This document shows, one piece after another, positions 1 to 7,302 of a DNA stretch of 27,628 nucleotides (position 1 is the first letter of the stretch; each line of letters opens with the position of its first letter). The stretch lies in assembly GCA_002714465.1 (NCBI GenBank), contig PAXL01000072.1, positions 1 through 27,628 on the forward strand, in the 5' to 3' direction. The notes beneath the pieces are model-generated. The model saw nothing but the letters and a program-made list of their open reading frames with translations, had not been told where the DNA came from and did no database searches. The position numbers were made by a program, and so were the translations under genes. Source of the stretch: Gemmatimonadota bacterium (GTDB lineage Bacteria > Latescibacterota > UBA2968).

Positions 1-168
1 GTTGCGGGCGGGATGGAGTCAATGACCAACGCTCCATACCTTCTTGCCAATGGACTCAACGGTCTCAAAATGGGTCATGGCGAGCTTCAAGACGCAATGA
101 TCCACGACGGCTTATGGTGTGCTTTTGACGACGGACACATGGGTGACGGCACTTCGCTCACCGACTAA
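1..168 (+). CDS. Acetyl-CoA acetyltransferase (thiolase) fragment, both ends missing
   Basis: Frame 1 from the first base reads [15 protein letters not shown], then [16 protein letters not shown] and DDGHMG. This is the highly conserved central block of biosynthetic/degradative thiolases (acetyl-CoA C-acetyltransferase), which lies shortly after the acyl-carrying cysteine, itself outside the window. A normal thiolase continues after HMG with a TAEN-type segment and about 230 more residues. Here homology stops at the Gly codon at 142-144, followed by seven unrelated residues (DGTSLTD) and a TAA at 166-168. Those last bases are the antisense of the mreB fragment on the other strand. The fragment therefore cannot make an active enzyme. 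It is either a gene broken by rearrangement or a chimeric contig end. Identity of the family is secure; status (real pseudogene or assembly artefact) is not. Confidence 0.8.
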   Translation, partial: VAGGMESMTNAPYLLANGLNGLKMGHGELQDAMIHDGLWCAFDDGHMGDGTSLTD

Positions 169-777
169 CAAACTGTACTTTCGTTTCAGGAACTGGATGA
201 TCGAGTCGTTCAGCTCATCACCCGCCATCTTGATCGACTTCCACGTCACGATCCCCGACAGTGCGATCACAGCGATCTCAGTCGTCCCACCGCCAATGTC
301 GATCACCATCGAGCCAACGGGATCAGCTACGGGCAGTCCGATTCCGATAGCCGCGGCCATGGGCTCCTTGATCAGGTAGACCTCACGCGCGCCAGCTCGC
401 TCGGCCGACTCCCGAACGGCTCGCATTTCAACCGCCGAAACCCCCGAAGGGATACAGATCACGATTCGCGGGCGGATCAGAAGCTTGTTCTTCTGGACCT
501 TCTTGATGAAATAGCGAAGCATCTCCTCGGTCACGTCGTAGTCGGCGATCACTCCGTCTCGCAGCGGCCGCACTACCTCGATATCCGGGTTCTCACGGCC
601 CATCATCTCCTTGGCCTGTCCGCCGATCGCGATCGGTTTACCCGTGTTCCGATCCAGCGCTACGATCGAGGGCTCGTCCACTAGAATCCCCTGTCCCTTC
701 ATGTAGACCAGTGTGTTCGCGGTCCCGAGATCGATCCCGATGTCGTTCGACAGCCATCCAGAGATTGAAAATGCCAT
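112..777 (-). CDS. mreB: Rod shape-determining protein MreB, 3'-truncated
   Basis: Bacterial actin homologue that forms membrane-bound filaments guiding lateral wall synthesis. The 221-residue product has the phosphate-1 loop GIDLGTANT near the N-terminus, [45 protein letters not shown] and the phosphate-2 loop [14 protein letters not shown], all typical of MreB. Family members are about 345 residues; homology ends at [11 protein letters not shown] (around base 148) and is followed by a foreign tail ([11 protein letters not shown]) ending at a TGA. The last third, including the adenosine-binding part of subdomain II, is missing. The ATG at 777 is preferred over a GTG three bases upstream because AAGGGGA lies about 5 bases before the ATG. 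As mreB is normally important in rod-shaped cells, a second intact copy or an assembly join is likely. Confidence 0.88.
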   Translation of the reverse strand: MAFSISGWLSNDIGIDLGTANTLVYMKGQGILVDEPSIVALDRNTGKPIAIGGQAKEMMGRENPDIEVVRPLRDGVIADYDVTEEMLRYFIKKVQKNKLLIRPRIVICIPSGVSAVEMRAVRESAERAGAREVYLIKEPMAAAIGIGLPVADPVGSMVIDIGGGTTEIAVIALSGIVTWKSIKMAGDELNDSIIQFLKRKYSLLVGERSAVTHVSVVKSTP

Positions 778-893
778 CACTTCCCCTTGGTTACCCGATC
801 ATACATGACACTCGACGGCAGCGATCAGCCATCACACTTCCTGAAAATTTCCAGACGCATCGCGAACTGGCCCACGTGCTCAGCCCGTGTTGC

Positions 894-1544
894 CTATTGG
901 CAGGGCTGGATGGTGACTCGATTGTCTCTGACCGAGACCCGTCCCTGCGCAAATAGTCGAACCACAGCGGGATACAGCCTGTGCTCGACAGCAAGAACGC
1001 GTTCCGCCACAGACTCAACAGTATCGCCGTCATACACCTTCACGACTTCCTGCGCGATGATTGGTCCGTTGTCGTAATGCTCGTCTACCAGATGCACAGT
1101 CGCACCAGTGACACGCGCACCACTTGCGATCACGGCCTCGTGGACGTTCTGGCCATACATCCCCTGCCCCCCGAATGCGGGCAGAAGAGCAGGGTGGATA
1201 TTGATGATCCGATTCGAGAACGCCTCAAGCGTCTTCGGACCCAGTTTCTTCATGTATCCTGCTAGAACCACTAGATCGGATTTGTACGACCTCAGACACT
1301 TGAGGATCGCACGATCAAGGCCGACCGGATCCGGGTGGGTATGCGAGCTCAGATGAGCGCAAGGCAGGCCCTGCACGCGAGCACGTTCAAGGGCCTTGGA
1401 GCGGCTGTTGTTGCTGATGACGACCCCGATCCGGGCCGAGATTTCCTGCGCAACGCACCGATCGAAGATCGCCTGGAAGTTAGAGCCACCGTGGGACGCC
1501 AGAATACCGATACGGTACGCCCCAACACCATTCGGATCAGCCAT
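894..1544 (-). CDS. purN: Phosphoribosylglycinamide formyltransferase (GART), PurN
   Basis: Third step of de novo purine synthesis: transfers a formyl group from 10-formyl-THF to GAR. The product (about 216 residues from the chosen ATG at 1544) shows the PurN order: GILASHGGSNFQAI (phosphate loop for GAR), GVVISNNSRSKALERA, VVLAGYMKKLG, the catalytic Asn-His region NIHPALLPAFGG, GATVHLVDEHYDNGPIIAQ with the catalytic Asp, and VLAVEHRLYP near the C-terminus. An in-frame TTG at 1607 would add 21 residues without homology (MYPPFSSSQQ...), so the internal ATG before ADPNGVGAYRIG is preferred, although neither has a strong Shine-Dalgarno. A good sigma70-type promoter lies at 1649-1677. mreB starts about 115 bases downstream on the same strand; the spacer shows nothing clear. 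Other purine genes are not in the window. Confidence 0.93.
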   Translation of the reverse strand: MADPNGVGAYRIGILASHGGSNFQAIFDRCVAQEISARIGVVISNNSRSKALERARVQGLPCAHLSSHTHPDPVGLDRAILKCLRSYKSDLVVLAGYMKKLGPKTLEAFSNRIINIHPALLPAFGGQGMYGQNVHEAVIASGARVTGATVHLVDEHYDNGPIIAQEVVKVYDGDTVESVAERVLAVEHRLYPAVVRLFAQGRVSVRDNRVTIQPCQ

Positions 1545-1648
1545 CGAAGCGGGCCGCACTTTCTGAATGTGTCTGCGTTGTTGTGAGGAACTAAACGGCG
1601 GGTACAACGGGGGGAGTACAGCCCTAATAGACCACTCTAGCTGCCTGT

Positions 1649-1677
1649 ATGTTAGATGTTTACCCCAGTACAGTCAA
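1649..1677 (-). promoter_or_regulatory. Candidate sigma70-type promoter for purN
   Basis: On the minus strand, TTGACT (1677-1672) is followed by a 17-base spacer and TAACAT (1654-1649). This is a 5/6 match to the -35 and a 4/6 match to the -10 consensus at ideal spacing. Transcription would start near 1642, leaving a leader of about 100 bases before the purN ATG at 1544. The promoter is flanked by a 7-base inverted repeat (GCCCTAA at 1621-1627, TTAGGGC at 1682-1688), which could be an operator or chance. Confidence 0.5.
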
Positions 1678-1722
1678 GGATTTAGGGCCTTTCCCATCCA
1701 TTGATAGAACTGCGTCAAGGTT

Positions 1723-1887
1723 TCAGGCAGGTGTGAGCGAATGGCAAATGAGCATCACCGCGAGCGCAACCAGCCAGCATCCCCACTGAAGGGCCTTGGA
1801 CCTATGACCCGCCAGACCCGTTGACACGAGCATACCAACGTAACAAACCACAAAAACAACCCCAACTTGCGCACCCCAGATCGTCAT
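1723..1887 (-). CDS. Small hydrophobic membrane protein (54 aa), unknown function
   Basis: A short ORF directly after pcm. Its Shine-Dalgarno AGGAG overlaps the pcm stop codon (TAGGAGAATTATATG), so the ATG at 1887 lies 9 bases past the pcm stop and the two are probably translationally coupled. The 54-residue product begins MTIWGAQVGVVFVVCYVGML and has two hydrophobic stretches, about residues 5-21 and 36-48, separated by a short basic loop (GHRSKALQ). This fits a two-span inner-membrane hairpin. It ends LICHSLTPA with TGA at 1723-1725. I do not recognise a family. Strong SD, coupling and hydrophobic pattern favour a real gene over chance; an alternative is a spurious ORF in the pcm trailer. 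Confidence 0.5.
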   Translation of the reverse strand: MTIWGAQVGVVFVVCYVGMLVSTGLAGHRSKALQWGCWLVALAVMLICHSLTPA

Positions 1888-1896
1888 ATAATTCTC

Positions 1897-2586
1897 CTAT
1901 GGTTCTGCAACCAGACCCGTCATCGGCACGAAGCGAACCCCGATGCTCAGCGTTTCCTTAAGTCCTTCCGGCAGACGGTCCCAGACGATCAGTCTCTGGT
2001 GATCCGTCCCTATGGGACCCACCAAACGCCCCCCTTCCGCCAGCTGTCCGAGTAGCGCCTGAGGAAGCACCACCGGTGCCGCAGTCAAGCAGATGCGATC
2101 GTAGGGTGCGTGGGTCGGCCACCCACCAGAACCATCGGCCCCGAGAACGTTGACGTTATTGTAACCTAGCCTAGCCAACCGCTCGGTCGCCGATCTGGCG
2201 AGTTCGGGGACGATCTCCAAGCTGTAGACCTCTTCCGCTAATAGACTTGAAACCGCTGCCTGGTAGCCGGAACCTGTCCCGATTTCGAGCACCCGGTGGT
2301 GAGATTCGAGACCAAGGAGCTCGGTCATCTTGCCAACCATGTAGGGCTGTGAAATCGTCTGCCGATACCCGATCGGAAGCGCACGATCGGCTAAGGAAGC
2401 CTGCAAAAGGTGTCCAGGCACGAACTCCGTTCGCGGCACAGACCGGATGGCTTCGAGAACAGCGCTATCCCGGACGCCACGCCCCTCGATCTGCTCCACA
2501 ACCATCCGATCCAGTTCCCCGTTCACGCCAGCCCCCACTGCACCGGTCAAACGAGAATGGGGCCCCTTCCGCAGAAGCGACCCCAT
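1897..2586 (-). CDS. pcm: Protein-L-isoaspartate O-methyltransferase
   Basis: Uses SAM to methylate L-isoaspartyl residues in damaged proteins, starting their repair; cytoplasmic. The product has the family signature QTISQPYMVGKMTELL (about residues 76-91 of the long form), the SAM-binding motif I RVLEIGTGSGYQAAV (98-112), the acidic motif SLEIVPELA, and LPQALLGQLAEGGRLVGPIG in the C-terminal half. The ATG at 2586 gives 229 residues, about 20 more than E. coli Pcm, and has no Shine-Dalgarno. Two internal starts are plausible and better preceded: GTG at 2526 (GGGGG upstream) giving MNGELDRMVVEQI, or ATG at 2505. Family identity is firm; the start is uncertain. It lies 24 bases after the secreted-protein gene and may share its promoters; a micro-ORF follows immediately. 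Confidence 0.93.
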   Translation of the reverse strand: MGSLLRKGPHSRLTGAVGAGVNGELDRMVVEQIEGRGVRDSAVLEAIRSVPRTEFVPGHLLQASLADRALPIGYRQTISQPYMVGKMTELLGLESHHRVLEIGTGSGYQAAVSSLLAEEVYSLEIVPELARSATERLARLGYNNVNVLGADGSGGWPTHAPYDRICLTAAPVVLPQALLGQLAEGGRLVGPIGTDHQRLIVWDRLPEGLKETLSIGVRFVPMTGLVAEP

Positions 2587-2610
2587 CCGGTAGTATGATA
2601 CGACAGCGAG

Positions 2611-3420
2611 CTACTTCAGGAACATCATCCGTCGTGTCGCCGCGAACTCACCTGAACTCATGCGGTAAATGTAGATCCCGCTTGCGACCTGACGTCCGAA
2701 TTCATCCGCGCCGTCCCAGACAATCGAGTGATAGCCCGCCTCGATCGTATTGTCGATGAGCGTACGAACCTGCTGACCGAGAAGGTTGTAGACAACCAGC
2801 TTGGTTGCGCCCGACTCGGGAACCTCGTAAGAGATCGTTGTCGAAGGGTTGAACGGATTCGGCATGTTCTGCGCGAGACCGTAGTTCTCTGGAATCGGGT
2901 CGAGACGCCCAATCGCGATGTCGTGCATCTGGTCGACATTACCTGCGACATCGACGAGGATCCCGTCCAGGATCTGGAAATCCGTCTGCAGCGGAGGCTC
3001 TTCAGTGCGGAACACGAATTCCACCAGCTCGCCAGCACCATCTGCGCTCGAACCGTCGACTCGCATCGAACCCACGACAACTTCACCAGGCGTCTTGTTT
3101 GAGGACACAAAGAGACCGGACTGACCGTCTGCGTCTCCCATCATCCCTTCGACGACCTGCTTGGCTTCTACAAACTCGTACTTGGCCTCGTCATATTGCA
3201 GCATGAACCCATAGCCCTTAAGGTTCTGGACTTCTTCGACAGTCATCCTGAGACGCATCAGACCGTCATCTGACTGGCCTTTGTCGACGCGATTAAGTTC
3301 AAGCTTTGCGAACGGGTTGTCACCGCCCGTGATGTTCAAGCCCTGGGCCATCGTTTTGGCAGAAGCCGATCCGGCGGCTAGGATGGCAGCGCTCGCCAAC
3401 ACTGTAATAAGATTCTTCAT
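2611..3420 (-). CDS. Secreted protein: cohesin-like domain plus FlgD-like/type IX sorting C-terminal domain
   Basis: The product is 269 residues from the ATG at 3420, chosen because AGGAGG lies 9 bases upstream; an upstream in-frame ATG would only add MLIRSIESGTTLQEARG in front of a clear signal peptide. Residues 1-21 (MKNLITVLASAAILAAGSAS-A) form a Sec signal with a cleavage site near ASA/KT. Residues about 40-170 look like a cohesin/carbohydrate-binding beta sandwich (GYGFMLQYDEAKYEFVEA, GELVEFVFRTE). Residues 179-269 carry GLAQNMPNPFNPSTTISYEV, VVYNLLGQQVRTL, SIVWDGADEFGRQVASGIYIYR and a final FLK, the FlgD-Ig/T9SS type A-like domain used for secretion or surface attachment. Function otherwise unknown. 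Two promoters precede it; pcm follows by 24 bases. Confidence 0.85.
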   Translation of the reverse strand: MKNLITVLASAAILAAGSASAKTMAQGLNITGGDNPFAKLELNRVDKGQSDDGLMRLRMTVEEVQNLKGYGFMLQYDEAKYEFVEAKQVVEGMMGDADGQSGLFVSSNKTPGEVVVGSMRVDGSSADGAGELVEFVFRTEEPPLQTDFQILDGILVDVAGNVDQMHDIAIGRLDPIPENYGLAQNMPNPFNPSTTISYEVPESGATKLVVYNLLGQQVRTLIDNTIEAGYHSIVWDGADEFGRQVASGIYIYRMSSGEFAATRRMMFLK

Positions 3421-3481
3421 TCCCCGAGCCTCCTGTAGGGTGGTTCCCGACTCGATCGATCGGATTAACATCTACTTATAT

Positions 3482-3510
3482 ATTATCGACATGTGTAACG
3501 CCAGTATCAA
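3482..3510 (-). promoter_or_regulatory. Candidate sigma70-type promoter P2 for the secreted-protein/pcm genes
   Basis: On the minus strand, TTGATA (3510-3505) and GATAAT (3487-3482) are separated by 17 bases; each hexamer matches 5 of 6 consensus positions. The start site would be near 3475, giving a leader of about 55 bases to the ATG at 3420. Local sequence is AT-rich compared with the flanking genes, as expected of a promoter region. Confidence 0.6.
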
Positions 3511-3515
3511 ATTAA

Positions 3516-3544
3516 AAGTTATCGTGCAGGACCCCGAGTGTCAA
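3516..3544 (-). promoter_or_regulatory. Candidate sigma70-type promoter P1 for the secreted-protein/pcm genes
   Basis: On the minus strand, a perfect TTGACA (3544-3539) is followed by 17 bases and TAACTT (3521-3516), a 3/6 match to the -10. It lies only about 30 bases after the hemD stop and just upstream of P2, so the gene may have tandem promoters. The weak -10 makes this one less sure than P2. Confidence 0.45.
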
Positions 3545-3575
3545 TGCCGATTTTATTCAACTTAAGTGATTGATA

Positions 3576-5081
3576 CTATTTGAGATATCCGAGTATCGAG
3601 TCGACGAGTCCTTGGACCGTAACCTGGTCCTCAGGCGCTTGCACCCTGACCGAATACCCCAGTTCTGTGGCCGTCTTCGTTGTCGTCGGACCAATACTGG
3701 CCGCTGGGATACCATGCACCGTGCCTCCCAGTCCCTCGGCCCGCATCAGCTCGTCGAAGTGCCACACAGCGGAAGAGCTCGCAAACGTCAGGAGTGTTAT
3801 GCGACCATCCTTAAATCGATCCAGCGCGATCTGCGGGACAGAATCTGGCTTCACTGTCCTGTAGACGACGCAGTCTTCTAAGGAGTATCCGGCCTCACGA
3901 ATCCTCTCAGGAAACACTTCTCGACCCGCTTCTGCTCTGGGATAGAGCACCTGGTCGCCCACCGTCAAAGCCTCCAGCAGGGCGTCAACGAGCCCCTCGG
4001 CCTTGTGATTCTCCGGGATCAGGTCCGTTGCGAGACCGTATGCAGACACGCGCTCGGCCGTCGCCGGTCCCACTGTCGCGATTTTCACGTTTCCAACGCC
4101 ACGGACATCCCCTTTCTTACCAATCAGCCTTCCCAGGAATCGATCGACGCTGTTTGGGCTCGCAAAGGCAAGCCAGTTAAACCGATCGATCTGACCGATC
4201 AGCTCGTCAACGGGAGTCCACGATTCGGGGGCACGAATCTCGATAGTCGGTATCTCAAGAACCTCTGCGCCAGACTCTCTGAGCAGACGAACCAGTTCGC
4301 TCGATTGCTCACGAGTACGTGTCACGGCGATCGCTTGACCAGCAAGGATCTTCCCTGAGAACCAGTCGAGTTCCATTCCGGCAACCGCACCGATCACAAT
4401 GGCCGCAGGGTTAACGATATCGAGTTCGTGCAGGCTTCCGAGCGTCCCGCGAGCGACTCGTTGCTCCGGGCGCGTACCCCAAGTGATCGCAGCTACAGGT
4501 GTGTCGCTACCCAGACCGCCAGCCATCAACAGCCTTGCGTATTGTTCGCGCTTCCCAACGCCCATATAGACGACGATCGTGCCACCAGCGCGACCAAGGG
4601 CCTCCCAGTCCACCTGACTGTTGGGTTTCGTCTGATCCTCGTGTCCCGTGACCAAGGTGACCTGTGCCGATACGCCTCGATGGGTTACGGGAATGCCTGC
4701 GTATGCAGGCGCCGCAAAACCACTCGTCACGCCAGGGACAACCTCGAAGTCCAGCCCCGCCTCCATCAACGTGGTCGCTTCCTCACCCCCTCGCCCAAAA
4801 ACATAGGGGTCGCCGCCCTTCAGACGGACCACGCGCTTGCCTTGGGAAACGTGCTCTACGAGCAGCGCATTCGTCTCCTCCTGCGACTTCGCTTTGAACC
4901 CGGCACGCTTCCCGACGTAGATCCGCTCGCAGGAAGATGGCGTCTCTTCCACGAGGTCCGGGTGTGATAGGTCGTCGTAGAGAACGACCTCGGCCGCCCT
5001 GAGGCACGCCATTCCTCTTACCGTAATGAGTCCAGGATCCCCAGGACCTGCGCCGACCAGATATGCGATTCCCGCACTCAC
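3576..5081 (-). CDS. cobA-hemD: Uroporphyrinogen-III C-methyltransferase / uroporphyrinogen-III synthase fusion (CobA-HemD)
   Basis: A 501-residue bifunctional enzyme. Residues about 1-240 are SUMT: VGAGPGDPGLIT (9-20), KGGDPYVFGRGGEE (88-101) for SAM binding, VVPGVTSGFAAPAYAGIPVTHR (114-135) and the C-terminal TRPEQRV. It adds two methyl groups to uroporphyrinogen III to give precorrin-2. Residues about 245-501 are HemD, which closes hydroxymethylbilane to uroporphyrinogen III: AVTRTREQSSEL, FASPNSVDRF, ATVGPATAERV, TFASSSAVWHF and IPAASIGPTTTKTATELGY. The start is a GTG at 5081 inside the overlap GTGA with the hemC stop, with GAGGTG about 5 bases upstream; longer upstream reading is hemC out of frame. 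This fusion order is known from several anaerobic and Gram-positive lineages. It is the last gene of the tetrapyrrole operon. Confidence 0.94.
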   Translation of the reverse strand: MSAGIAYLVGAGPGDPGLITVRGMACLRAAEVVLYDDLSHPDLVEETPSSCERIYVGKRAGFKAKSQEETNALLVEHVSQGKRVVRLKGGDPYVFGRGGEEATTLMEAGLDFEVVPGVTSGFAAPAYAGIPVTHRGVSAQVTLVTGHEDQTKPNSQVDWEALGRAGGTIVVYMGVGKREQYARLLMAGGLGSDTPVAAITWGTRPEQRVARGTLGSLHELDIVNPAAIVIGAVAGMELDWFSGKILAGQAIAVTRTREQSSELVRLLRESGAEVLEIPTIEIRAPESWTPVDELIGQIDRFNWLAFASPNSVDRFLGRLIGKKGDVRGVGNVKIATVGPATAERVSAYGLATDLIPENHKAEGLVDALLEALTVGDQVLYPRAEAGREVFPERIREAGYSLEDCVVYRTVKPDSVPQIALDRFKDGRITLLTFASSSAVWHFDELMRAEGLGGTVHGIPAASIGPTTTKTATELGYSVRVQAPEDQVTVQGLVDSILGYLK

Positions 5082-5995
5082 GCGAGCACCTCTTTCAGGA
5101 TGGCATCTCCTCCCAGCCGCAGAAGCTCCTCTGCCAGAGCCTTCCCCATCGCAGCTGCCTGATCCTCTGTTCCTATGATCTGGGCTCGAACGGGGTTCCC
5201 CTTCTCGGGGTGGGCAATGACGCCGTCCAGAACAAAGTCGTCTTCCTCCCGACGCGCCCAAGCACCGAACGGAATCTTGCAGCCCCCTCCAAGCTCCGCC
5301 AATGCACTCCGTTCGGCTGTGATCGCCGCTCGCGCATCCGTATCTTCAACGACAGACAGAAGTTCGCTGACCTGTGGATCATTCGTACGAGCAACAAGGG
5401 CCATAACCCCCTGTCCTGCTGCAGGCACGAACTCAGAAGGTGGGAGCAATTGCGAGATATGTTCATTCAGTTTCAGCCGTTTCAAACCCGCACCTGCAAG
5501 GACAATCGCATCCAGTTCTTCGGTCTCCAGTTTGCGGATCCGTGTATCTATATTACCCCGGAGCGGCCGAAGATTGACATCGGGACGCGCTGACCGAAGA
5601 AGCGCTTGGCGACGCAGGCTCGAAGTGGCCACCCGTGCTCCATCTGGCAGATCCGAAAGTGACAGACCATCGCGTGCACAGATTGCGTCTCGCACGTCCT
5701 CGCGCGGGCTAACAGCGGCCAACTCTAGGCCATCAAGGAGCGTTGTGGGAAGATCTTTGAGACTGTGGACGGAGAAGTCGGTGCGACCAGATAGGAGGGC
5801 TTCATCGACCTCCTTCGTGAACACACCCTTGCTACCTATTTCAGAGAAAGAGGCGGCGAGGTTAGCGTCACCTTCCGTCTTGATCACCTCGATCGTGACG
5901 TCGAGGCCGTCGTGCGTTGAAGCCAATTGGGACTTGGCCCACTCAGACTGCCACAGGGCGAGCTGGCTCCCCCTGGACCCGATCACGACTTTCAA
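5078..5995 (-). CDS. hemC: Hydroxymethylbilane synthase (porphobilinogen deaminase)
   Basis: Polymerises four porphobilinogens to hydroxymethylbilane. The 305-residue product has the N-terminal IGSRGSQLALWQ, KTEGD, GSKGVFTKEVDEALL, HSLKDLP with the catalytic Asp at about 81, ATSSLRRQALL, RGNIDTRIRKL, FVPAAGQGVMAL, and GGGCKIPFGAWA where Cys239 is the dipyrromethane cofactor attachment residue. Length and motif order are normal for the family. The start codon is TTG (5995-5993), overlapping the hemA stop as TTGA; a start here places the family's first strand (KVVIGSRGS) correctly, and no closer ATG exists. There is no strong Shine-Dalgarno, so translation is probably coupled to hemA. Downstream, the fusion gene starts in a GTGA overlap. 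Confidence 0.96.
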   Translation of the reverse strand: MKVVIGSRGSQLALWQSEWAKSQLASTHDGLDVTIEVIKTEGDANLAASFSEIGSKGVFTKEVDEALLSGRTDFSVHSLKDLPTTLLDGLELAAVSPREDVRDAICARDGLSLSDLPDGARVATSSLRRQALLRSARPDVNLRPLRGNIDTRIRKLETEELDAIVLAGAGLKRLKLNEHISQLLPPSEFVPAAGQGVMALVARTNDPQVSELLSVVEDTDARAAITAERSALAELGGGCKIPFGAWARREEDDFVLDGVIAHPEKGNPVRAQIIGTEDQAAAMGKALAEELLRLGGDAILKEVLA

Positions 5996-7302
5996 GACGG
6001 TTTGACCCGATCGAGCGAGTCCGCGGCCGACTCCTTTGTGGAGAGGATTTCGTCAGCAAGACAGAAAAGCTGGATCAGCGTGTCTACGTGTTCCGTTCCC
6101 TCCCCGCCCTCCGCCAGCTTCTTGAGCTGCGTAGTAGGCGAGTGAAGAAGCTTATTCGTGAATTGACGGAGCACCATGGCGACCTTCTCACGCTGATCGT
6201 CGGAAAAATCAGTCAGCTTCGCTCTCTCCAACTCCTGCTGCATGATCTCGTGAAACCGCTTCCGTAGGGCAACCACCGCCGGCTGGACATCTAGGCTCTG
6301 GACCCACGCCTCGAACGCCACCACCTCTTGTTTTACGATTTCCTTTGCCTTCTCCGCTTCCTCCTGGCGCTTCTGGATGTTCCCTCCGACAACCGCCTGA
6401 AGATCGTCGATATCATAGAGAACGACGTTGTAGAGATCACCGACATCCGGCGCAATATCTCGCGGGACAGCGATATCAATCAGAAACATCTGCTTGTTAC
6501 GACGGTTCGACATCGCCTCTGCCACGACGTCTTTCCCGATCACATAGTGGGGCGCGCTTGTCGAACTAATCACGATATCCGCTTCCTGAAGCCGCTTGAG
6601 CGCGTCAGACCAGCCCATCGCGCGACCATTCACGGCTTCCGCCAGATCCTTTGCACGCGCCATCGTGCGGCTTGCGACCGAGAGTCCGGACACACCGTTT
6701 TCGACAAGATGACGGGCTGTTAGCTCACTCATCTCACCGGCACCGAGCACGAAAGCATTCTGCCCCTCTAGCTGACCGAAGATCTTCTTGGCCAGCTCGA
6801 CGGCAGCGAAAGGCACGGACACGGCCCCCGCGGCAATCTCGGTCTCCGTTCGGGCCCGCTTCGAAGCCTCTACGGCGCCCCTGAACAACCTGTTCAGGAT
6901 CCGGCCGGAAGTCCCAAGCTCCATAGCCCTTGCCCCAGCATCCTTAACCTGACCAGCGATCTGCGGCTCACCCATGATCATCGAATCGAGCCCGGCCGCC
7001 ACCCGATAGAGGTGTTTGATGGCGTCATCTCGCTGATATGAGAACAGATGATCAGACACGTCGATCTCGTCAGCGCGCTTGCCGATATGGGCTTGGATCG
7101 CCACCACCGCCGCATCGGCGTTTTCCGAAACGGCGTAGGCCTCGGTCCTGTTGCACGTTGAGATCAGCGCCACCTCGTCGACGTGCTTGACCCCCGCCAG
7201 ATCAGAGAGAGCGACGGGATACTCGGCCGCCGACACGGCGATGCTGTCCCTGATGTCGACCGGAGCAGTGTGATGCGAAACGCCGACTACGACGATAGCC
7301 AT
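5992..7302 (-). CDS. hemA: Glutamyl-tRNA reductase
   Basis: First committed step of the C5 tetrapyrrole pathway: NADPH-dependent reduction of glutamyl-tRNA to glutamate-1-semialdehyde. The 436-residue product starts MAIVVVGVSHHTAPVDIRD. It has the catalytic Cys50 in STCNRTEAY, the MIMGEPQIAGQVKDA block (108-122), the NADPH-binding loop VLGAGEMSELTARHLV (185-200), SRTMARA, ISSTSAPHYVI, and IDIAVPRDI in the catalytic/NADPH-domain interface; a helical dimerisation domain fills residues about 310-436. The ATG at 7302 overlaps the preceding gene by 16 bases. Use of the C5 route (rather than ALA synthase) is as expected for most bacteria outside Alphaproteobacteria. hemL and hemB, needed between this step and hemC, are not in the window. 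Confidence 0.96.
   Translation of the reverse strand: MAIVVVGVSHHTAPVDIRDSIAVSAAEYPVALSDLAGVKHVDEVALISTCNRTEAYAVSENADAAVVAIQAHIGKRADEIDVSDHLFSYQRDDAIKHLYRVAAGLDSMIMGEPQIAGQVKDAGARAMELGTSGRILNRLFRGAVEASKRARTETEIAAGAVSVPFAAVELAKKIFGQLEGQNAFVLGAGEMSELTARHLVENGVSGLSVASRTMARAKDLAEAVNGRAMGWSDALKRLQEADIVISSTSAPHYVIGKDVVAEAMSNRRNKQMFLIDIAVPRDIAPDVGDLYNVVLYDIDDLQAVVGGNIQKRQEEAEKAKEIVKQEVVAFEAWVQSLDVQPAVVALRKRFHEIMQQELERAKLTDFSDDQREKVAMVLRQFTNKLLHSPTTQLKKLAEGGEGTEHVDTLIQLFCLADEILSTKESAADSLDRVKPS

Noticed and set aside
1621..1688. GCCCTAA/TTAGGGC inverted repeat as a terminator
   Set aside because: The arms are 54 bases apart with no T-run, and the purN promoter candidate lies between them; at most an operator pair.
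3556..3575. Palindrome ACTTAAGT after the fusion gene as its terminator
   Set aside because: Short AT-rich stem with no GC pairs and no run of T in the operon's direction.
5175..6005. Long plus-strand open frame opposite hemC (276 codons)
   Set aside because: It is wholly antisense to a clear hemC and its product is a Ser/Arg/Pro-rich sequence without any family motif, as expected from the complement of a GC-rich gene.
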